A stretch of 7,541 nt of DNA from contig PWLK01000110.1 in assembly GCA_003560545.1 (NCBI GenBank), forward strand, positions 1 to 7,541, read 5' to 3'. A program made the position numbers and the translations under genes. This document shows positions 4,944 through 7,541 of the stretch, piece after piece. Numbering within the stretch: position 1 is the first letter of the stretch; each line of letters begins with the position of its first letter. A model generated the notes under the pieces. The model did not search any database and was not told the origin of the DNA. It saw only the letters and a list, made by a program, of their open reading frames with translations. The DNA comes from Candidatus Woesearchaeota archaeon. GTDB lineage: Archaea; Nanobdellota; Nanobdellia; Woesearchaeales; 21-14-0-10-32-9.

Positions 4944-5695
4944 ATTAATCCTCCTAAAAACCTATCAGTTACCCTGCCAGGTATTCTTTCTACAAGCCGT
5001 ATAGTTATAAACTCAGGGTTAATAATAAGGTTTTCCTCCACGTAATTATCCGATAAAAACCTAGGCCCTTCATCCATAACCCTGTCCCCGAATAAAAACA
5101 TTAAAAGCACTGCCTTCAATTCCTCCACGCTTCCAAACTCCTCCAATAACTCTGCAAACACCAAATCCCTTTCCTCACCTTCAAAGCCTTCATCATCCAG
5201 CATTATGCTTACCGCTTCCTCCAACGTATCAGCCTCAAGTATCAAGCCAATCTCCTCATAACTAATTGAAACCCCTAAGTCTTCAAACTCCAAGCCCTCC
5301 GTACCATTAAAAGCCCTGTACCTGAACACTATAAGCAAATCATTATCCCCTCTCAAATCACCGTACTCTTCCTCAGCAAAAAAACTATTCGCCTCACCAA
5401 CTTCTTCAGAAGTAAGATAATCAACCAAGTTTCCCTCTTCCAAGCTCTGCATGTCAGAAACCACCAAACCCGTCTTAACCTCGCCATCCTTCGTTAAAAC
5501 AAACAACTTATCCCCCTCAAACGCACTCTTAAGATTAGACGCATCAACATACAAAACAATTCCTCCAGCGATCAAAAGAACAACGAAAAGGCCAACAACA
5601 CCCAGTACCGCTATAACCACGCTCCTAAGCACTTTCAAAAGTATAACGAACGCAATCAACAACAAAACAATAACGAGTACAATCCACAACTCCAC
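4940..5695 (-). CDS. Two-helix membrane protein with an acidic soluble domain, unknown function
   Basis: The product has 251 residues, and helices are predicted at 3-20 and about 25-50, separated by the basic turn KVLR. By the positive-inside rule the turn is cytoplasmic, and the remaining 200 residues would lie outside. That domain is strongly acidic, with beta-like stretches (GDKLFVLTKDGEVKTGLVVS, 61-80) followed by helices rich in Glu and Leu. No cysteine and no recognisable catalytic motif are present. GTG 5695 is the start codon; GAGGTGAG on the - strand at 5708-5701 is spaced 5 nt ahead of it. It is the first gene of the operon with the coiled-coil protein and lspA, so involvement in envelope protein handling is a reasonable guess but not shown. 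I do not recognise the family. Confidence 0.8.
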   Translation of the reverse strand: MELWIVLVIVLLLIAFVILLKVLRSVVIAVLGVVGLFVVLLIAGGIVLYVDASNLKSAFEGDKLFVLTKDGEVKTGLVVSDMQSLEEGNLVDYLTSEEVGEANSFFAEEEYGDLRGDNDLLIVFRYRAFNGTEGLEFEDLGVSISYEEIGLILEADTLEEAVSIMLDDEGFEGEERDLVFAELLEEFGSVEELKAVLLMFLFGDRVMDEGPRFLSDNYVEENLIINPEFITIRLVERIPGRVTDRFLGGLI

Positions 5696-5740
5696 GATAG
5701 CTCACCTCGAACCAATAAACCAGAAAACAAGACTGAAGGT

Positions 5741-5748
5741 ATTTAAAG
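5741..5748 (-). promoter_or_regulatory. Probable promoter of the three-gene lspA operon
   Basis: On the - strand CTTTAAAT lies about 49 nt upstream of GTG 5695. Transcription would start near 5718 and leave a short leader of about 23 nt carrying the GAGGTGAG ribosome binding site. Confidence 0.5.
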
Positions 5749-5772
5749 TTTTTTATTTGTTTTCAATAATGG

Positions 5773-5782
5773 TTAAATATTT
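5773..5782 (+). promoter_or_regulatory. Probable TATA box of the 172-residue secreted-protein gene
   Basis: TTAAATATTT is the best TATA-like element upstream of ATG 5896. A start site near 5804 would leave a leader of about 90 nt containing a run of seven G (5826-5832). It is divergent from the operon promoter 30 nt away. Confidence 0.45.
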
Positions 5783-5895
5783 CTTTGTTTTCCCCTCCTC
5801 CTACCAGGACGAAACACATTCGACTGGGGGGGTGAGAACAAAAACGCATTCTAGGTATGAGAGTACAAAAAAAAGTTATTGGGGAGGTAACTAAA

Positions 5896-6414
5896 ATGAA
5901 AAAAACAATGGTATTAATTTCTAGTACGATGTTCGTCATCGTGCTCTTAGTAGGATTGGCAATAGCACAAGGACAAGGCAATTCACCGCCAGGACAACCC
6001 TTTGCCGCGCTACAAGATCAGATTGATGCTTTGGAATCCCAAATCGCAGCCATGACAGGTGGCGCAACGATTATTGCTTCACCTGACCACGGAGACGCTA
6101 GCGGTAGTTATGCGAATGCAACAGTTGTAGAAAGCCTTGATCTCGGCGAAGGCAACTGGAAAATAACCGCAACAGGAGCAGCGAACTTGGCGGGAGATGC
6201 TGTTGCTTTTAACTGCGGATTAAGAGTTGAAGACAACACGTCAGCTACAGGCTATACGATGCTTGGCAAGCAAAACCCAGCTGTCGGCGGGGAAACTGGC
6301 CGAGTAGGCTTTAGCGTTGTAGGCGCAGCTGAAGGACCAGTAACTGTTGACCTTGTCTGCTACGGAGGAGGAGCTCTTCCTTTTGAGCACAACATGGTTG
6401 CTATAGGCGGATAA
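5896..6414 (+). CDS. Secreted protein with short coiled coil and probable beta-sandwich domain
   Basis: The precursor has 172 residues and starts with a Sec signal peptide (MKK, hydrophobic core 5-22, likely cleavage after AIA at 24; no lipobox cysteine). A Gly/Pro/Gln linker follows, then a short heptad helix at 37-53 (FAALQDQIDALESQIAAM) that would trimerise or dimerise the protein. From residue 57 it looks all-beta, with GNWKITATGAANLAG (86-100), a possible disulfide between C107 and C155, and two N-glycosylation sequons (N74, N114). This resembles uncharacterised prokaryotic exported proteins in which a short coiled coil precedes a jelly-roll-like domain. The start is set by GGGGAGGT at 5881-5888; an in-frame ATG at 5857 would add 13 charged residues ahead of the signal. 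It is probably a surface component of unknown binding function. Confidence 0.82.
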   Translation: MKKTMVLISSTMFVIVLLVGLAIAQGQGNSPPGQPFAALQDQIDALESQIAAMTGGATIIASPDHGDASGSYANATVVESLDLGEGNWKITATGAANLAGDAVAFNCGLRVEDNTSATGYTMLGKQNPAVGGETGRVGFSVVGAAEGPVTVDLVCYGGGALPFEHNMVAIGG

Positions 6415-6465
6415 TTAAGCGTAATAGCTTAAACAAAGCCTAAAATAGCTTTTTTCTTTTTTTTT
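6415..6465 (+). terminator. Hairpin and T-tract terminator
   Basis: A perfect inverted repeat TTAAGC / GCTTAA (6415-6420 and 6427-6432, 6-nt loop) starts right after the stop codon. A second small one, AAAGC / GCTTT (6435-6439 and 6448-6452), runs into the T-tract 6450-6465. The T-tract is sufficient for archaeal termination; the hairpins may protect the 3' end. Confidence 0.6.
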
Positions 6466-6504
6466 GTTTCTATTTCTCGCTCACTGGACATTTACTTCAA
6501 AAAC

Positions 6505-6514
6505 CTTTATAAAG
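6505..6514 (+). promoter_or_regulatory. Strong TATA box upstream of the paralogous secreted-protein pair
   Basis: CTTTATAAAG is a perfect palindrome preceded by AAAAAC, a plausible BRE. Expected transcription start is near 6536. It is flanked by an imperfect inverted repeat, CTCACTGG (about 6479-6486) and CCAGTGTGAG (about 6529-6538), which could be an operator around the promoter. Confidence 0.6.
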
Positions 6515-6535
6515 AAATATTACTTCCCCAGTGTG

Positions 6536-6738
6536 AGAACATACATATAATATGCAAGTATATGCGTTGTGTGTATGTTTTTGTTGGGGGGGTTAGGAAA
6601 TTAATGCAAGAGACAAAAGTCCCTGGGGAAAGCCATGCGGCGAACAATAGTTCTAAAATAGATTTATCCCAGGCACAGAAACACATTTCTAGATACCGCT
6701 CCCTAAAACAAAAGAAAAACTTGTTGGAGGGAAAAAAC
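6536..6738 (+). other. Long leader, open in frame with the secreted protein
   Basis: This is most of the longest stretch without an assigned gene (6415-6738). From the expected start site to ATG 6739 it spans about 200 nt, whereas other leaders here are 0-90 nt. It stays open in the frame of the downstream gene from ATG 6562. An internal ATG at 6604 is preceded by GGGGGGGTTAGGA (6586-6598), so a 45-residue polar extension is possible. A CCTGGG / CCCAGG pairing (6622-6627 with 6668-6673) hints at RNA structure. Whether it is a regulatory leader or coding cannot be decided from sequence. Confidence 0.35.
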
Positions 6739-6840
6739 ATGAAAAAAATACTAGGAGTACCACTGGTAATGGTGGTAATAGGATTAGTTGTAATAGGAGG
6801 AGCAATGGCAGCACTAGTGAACTACTTGAGCAACCAAGTA
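6739..6840 (+). repeat. Signal-segment direct repeat, copy 1
   Basis: The first 34 codons match 7404-7505 at 94 of 102 bases by hand alignment. Five of the eight differences are silent. Confidence 0.85.
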
Positions 6841-7341
6841 GAAGCAACAGTTGGTGTTGATAGCCCCTTGACGCTACAGATTTCAAGTGATGGTAGTGCC
6901 TGGGGTAATACCTTGCAATTGGGATCTCAGAGCGGAGGTAATGAAATAACCACATATACTAGGCTGGAAAATCATGCAAATACCGCCTTGCAAGGACATT
7001 TAAGCATGTTTTTTAGAGAAGCTAACAATGCGTCTTTGGACTGGGATTGTGATATGCTAACATTAACACCATATATATGGGATGGAACTGATTATATTCC
7101 ATATCCTCTTCATCCGAATGTGTCGCTATCTTGTCAAGAAGAAACTATAAATGGTACCACTGGCTTAGCTTACTGGTTTCCAGGAGGAACCTTAGGCCAA
7201 TATCCTGGTAATTGGAGTGCAAACTCAGTAGAATACTATAAGATCGAAGGCAAGCTTCATTCACAGGCTAAACCAGGAAGCTACGTTTTTGAAGCACAAG
7301 TCTACGGTGTAGGAGAATTACCGTTTGACAGCCAGGACTGA
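6739..7341 (+). CDS. Secreted TasA/camelysin-like protein, candidate filament subunit
   Basis: The precursor has 200 residues. The leader MKKILGVPLVMVVIGLVVIG then GAMA|ALVNYLSN resembles the SipW-dependent signal of TasA and camelysin: a glycine pair, small residues, a likely cut after AMA (24), then a Y/F-containing polar turn and a beta strand (EATVGVDSPLTLQIS, 35-49). The mature part looks all-beta, with TRLENHANTALQGHLSMF (74-91) and YYKIEGKLHSQAKPGSYVFE (166-185) typical of that fold. C104 and C132 may pair, and there are four N-glycosylation sequons (N97, N127, N138, N158). Archaeal AbpA pilins share the TasA fold, so a filament role is possible. TTGGAGGG at 6724-6732 supports ATG 6739; a longer in-frame start at 6562 or 6604 is the alternative. 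A paralogue follows downstream. Confidence 0.75.
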   Translation: MKKILGVPLVMVVIGLVVIGGAMAALVNYLSNQVEATVGVDSPLTLQISSDGSAWGNTLQLGSQSGGNEITTYTRLENHANTALQGHLSMFFREANNASLDWDCDMLTLTPYIWDGTDYIPYPLHPNVSLSCQEETINGTTGLAYWFPGGTLGQYPGNWSANSVEYYKIEGKLHSQAKPGSYVFEAQVYGVGELPFDSQD

Positions 7342-7348
7342 TAAATTC

Positions 7349-7367
7349 ATATTTTTTTATTTTTTTT
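7349..7367 (+). terminator. T-tract terminator after the first paralogue
   Basis: ATATTTTTTTATTTTTTTT starts 8 nt after the stop codon. With no hairpin, it fits archaeal T-tract termination and separates the two paralogues at least partly. The same A/T-rich stretch could hold a weak promoter for the next gene. Confidence 0.55.
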
Positions 7368-7403
7368 AAAAGAGGTGGGGAAAACTAGTTGGGGGTAGAT
7401 AAA

Positions 7404-7505
7404 ATGAAAAAAATATTAGGAGTGCCACTGGTAATGGTGGTAATAGGATTAGTTGTGGTAGGTGGAGCAATGGCAGCACTAGTAAGCTACTTGAGCAACC
7501 CAGTA
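7404..7505 (+). repeat. Signal-segment direct repeat, copy 2
   Basis: This is the partner of 6739-6840, shifted by 665 nt. Similarity falls off just after it: the two proteins read QVEATVGVDSPL and PVTADATVDSPL beyond this point. Confidence 0.85.
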
Positions 7506-7541
7506 ACTGCAGATGCAACAGTAGACAGCCCGTTAGAGCTA
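7404..7541 (+). CDS. Second TasA/camelysin-like paralogue (3' truncated by window)
   Basis: Forty-six codons are visible and the frame is open at the window edge. The leader (MKKILGVPLVMVVIGLVVVG then GAMAALVSYLSN) differs from the first paralogue at only three of its first 32 residues or so. After it the sequence diverges (PVTADATVDSPLEL), although the T-V-D-S-P-L strand persists. GGGGGT at 7391-7396 is the nearest ribosome-binding-like element, 7 nt ahead of ATG 7404; GAGGTGGGG at 7372-7380 is stronger but too distant. The tandem copy suggests a family of co-exported surface subunits, perhaps continuing beyond the window. Confidence 0.8.
   Translation, partial: MKKILGVPLVMVVIGLVVVGGAMAALVSYLSNPVTADATVDSPLEL

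Noticed and set aside
5791..5803. CCCCTCCTCCTACC-like stretch as an anti-Shine-Dalgarno sequestering the ribosome binding site at 5881-5888
   Set aside because: It lies at or upstream of the transcription start expected from the TATA box at 5773-5782, so it is probably not in the mRNA.
5451..5894. 147-codon + strand frame running through the start of the acidic membrane-protein gene
   Set aside because: Thr/Ser/Lys-rich translation with no domain, antisense to a well-supported gene with a strong ribosome binding site; no start signal.
1..7541. CRISPR array, tRNA, rRNA or insertion sequence
   Set aside because: No regularly spaced repeats, tRNA-like cloverleaf, rRNA segment, transposase or terminal inverted repeats were seen on either strand.

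Overview
The window looks archaeal, most likely from a small-genome DPANN-type lineage (for example Woesearchaeota or Pacearchaeota). The evidence is a clear archaeal translation initiation factor aIF1A, TTTATAAA-type TATA boxes about 27 nt upstream of start codons (leaderless transcription), strong GGAGG/GGTGA ribosome binding sites elsewhere, T-tract terminators and very tight gene packing. No rRNA, tRNA, CRISPR array, transposase or integrase is visible. The lineage call is inference.

Region 1 (3-2791, + strand) is a tightly spaced run of nine reading frames. In order: the tail of a coiled-coil protein, a double-CxxC zinc ribbon, a 296-residue membrane-anchored protein with a charged 15-residue repeat, a 39-residue very basic peptide, a four-helix membrane protein, a 32-residue single-helix microprotein, a PLDc_N-like two-helix protein, and a pair resembling bacterial YqjE (holin superfamily III) and YqjD/ElaB (DUF883). 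Nearly every gene has its own strong Shine-Dalgarno site. The theme is small envelope proteins, several from families best known in bacteria.

Region 2 (2819-5695) combines signal-peptide processing with translation. A membrane-anchored S49 signal peptide peptidase (sppA, - strand) is divergent from aIF1A (+), with TATA boxes packed into the 81 nt between them. aIF1A overlaps tail-to-tail with a bacterial-type signal peptidase II (lspA, -), the last gene of a three-gene operon. The two upstream genes are an acidic two-helix membrane protein and a proline/glutamine-rich protein ending in a coiled coil.

Region 3 (5696-7541) encodes secreted proteins on the + strand. A 172-residue exported protein has a short coiled coil and a probable beta domain. 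It is followed by two tandem paralogues (the second cut by the window edge) that share an almost identical signal segment. That segment resembles the SipW-dependent TasA/camelysin leader, so these could be subunits of an archaeal TasA/AbpA-like filament. The first paralogue has an unusually long leader that stays open in frame. The window as a whole reads as envelope biogenesis: exported proteins, enzymes that process signal peptides, and many small membrane proteins of unknown role.
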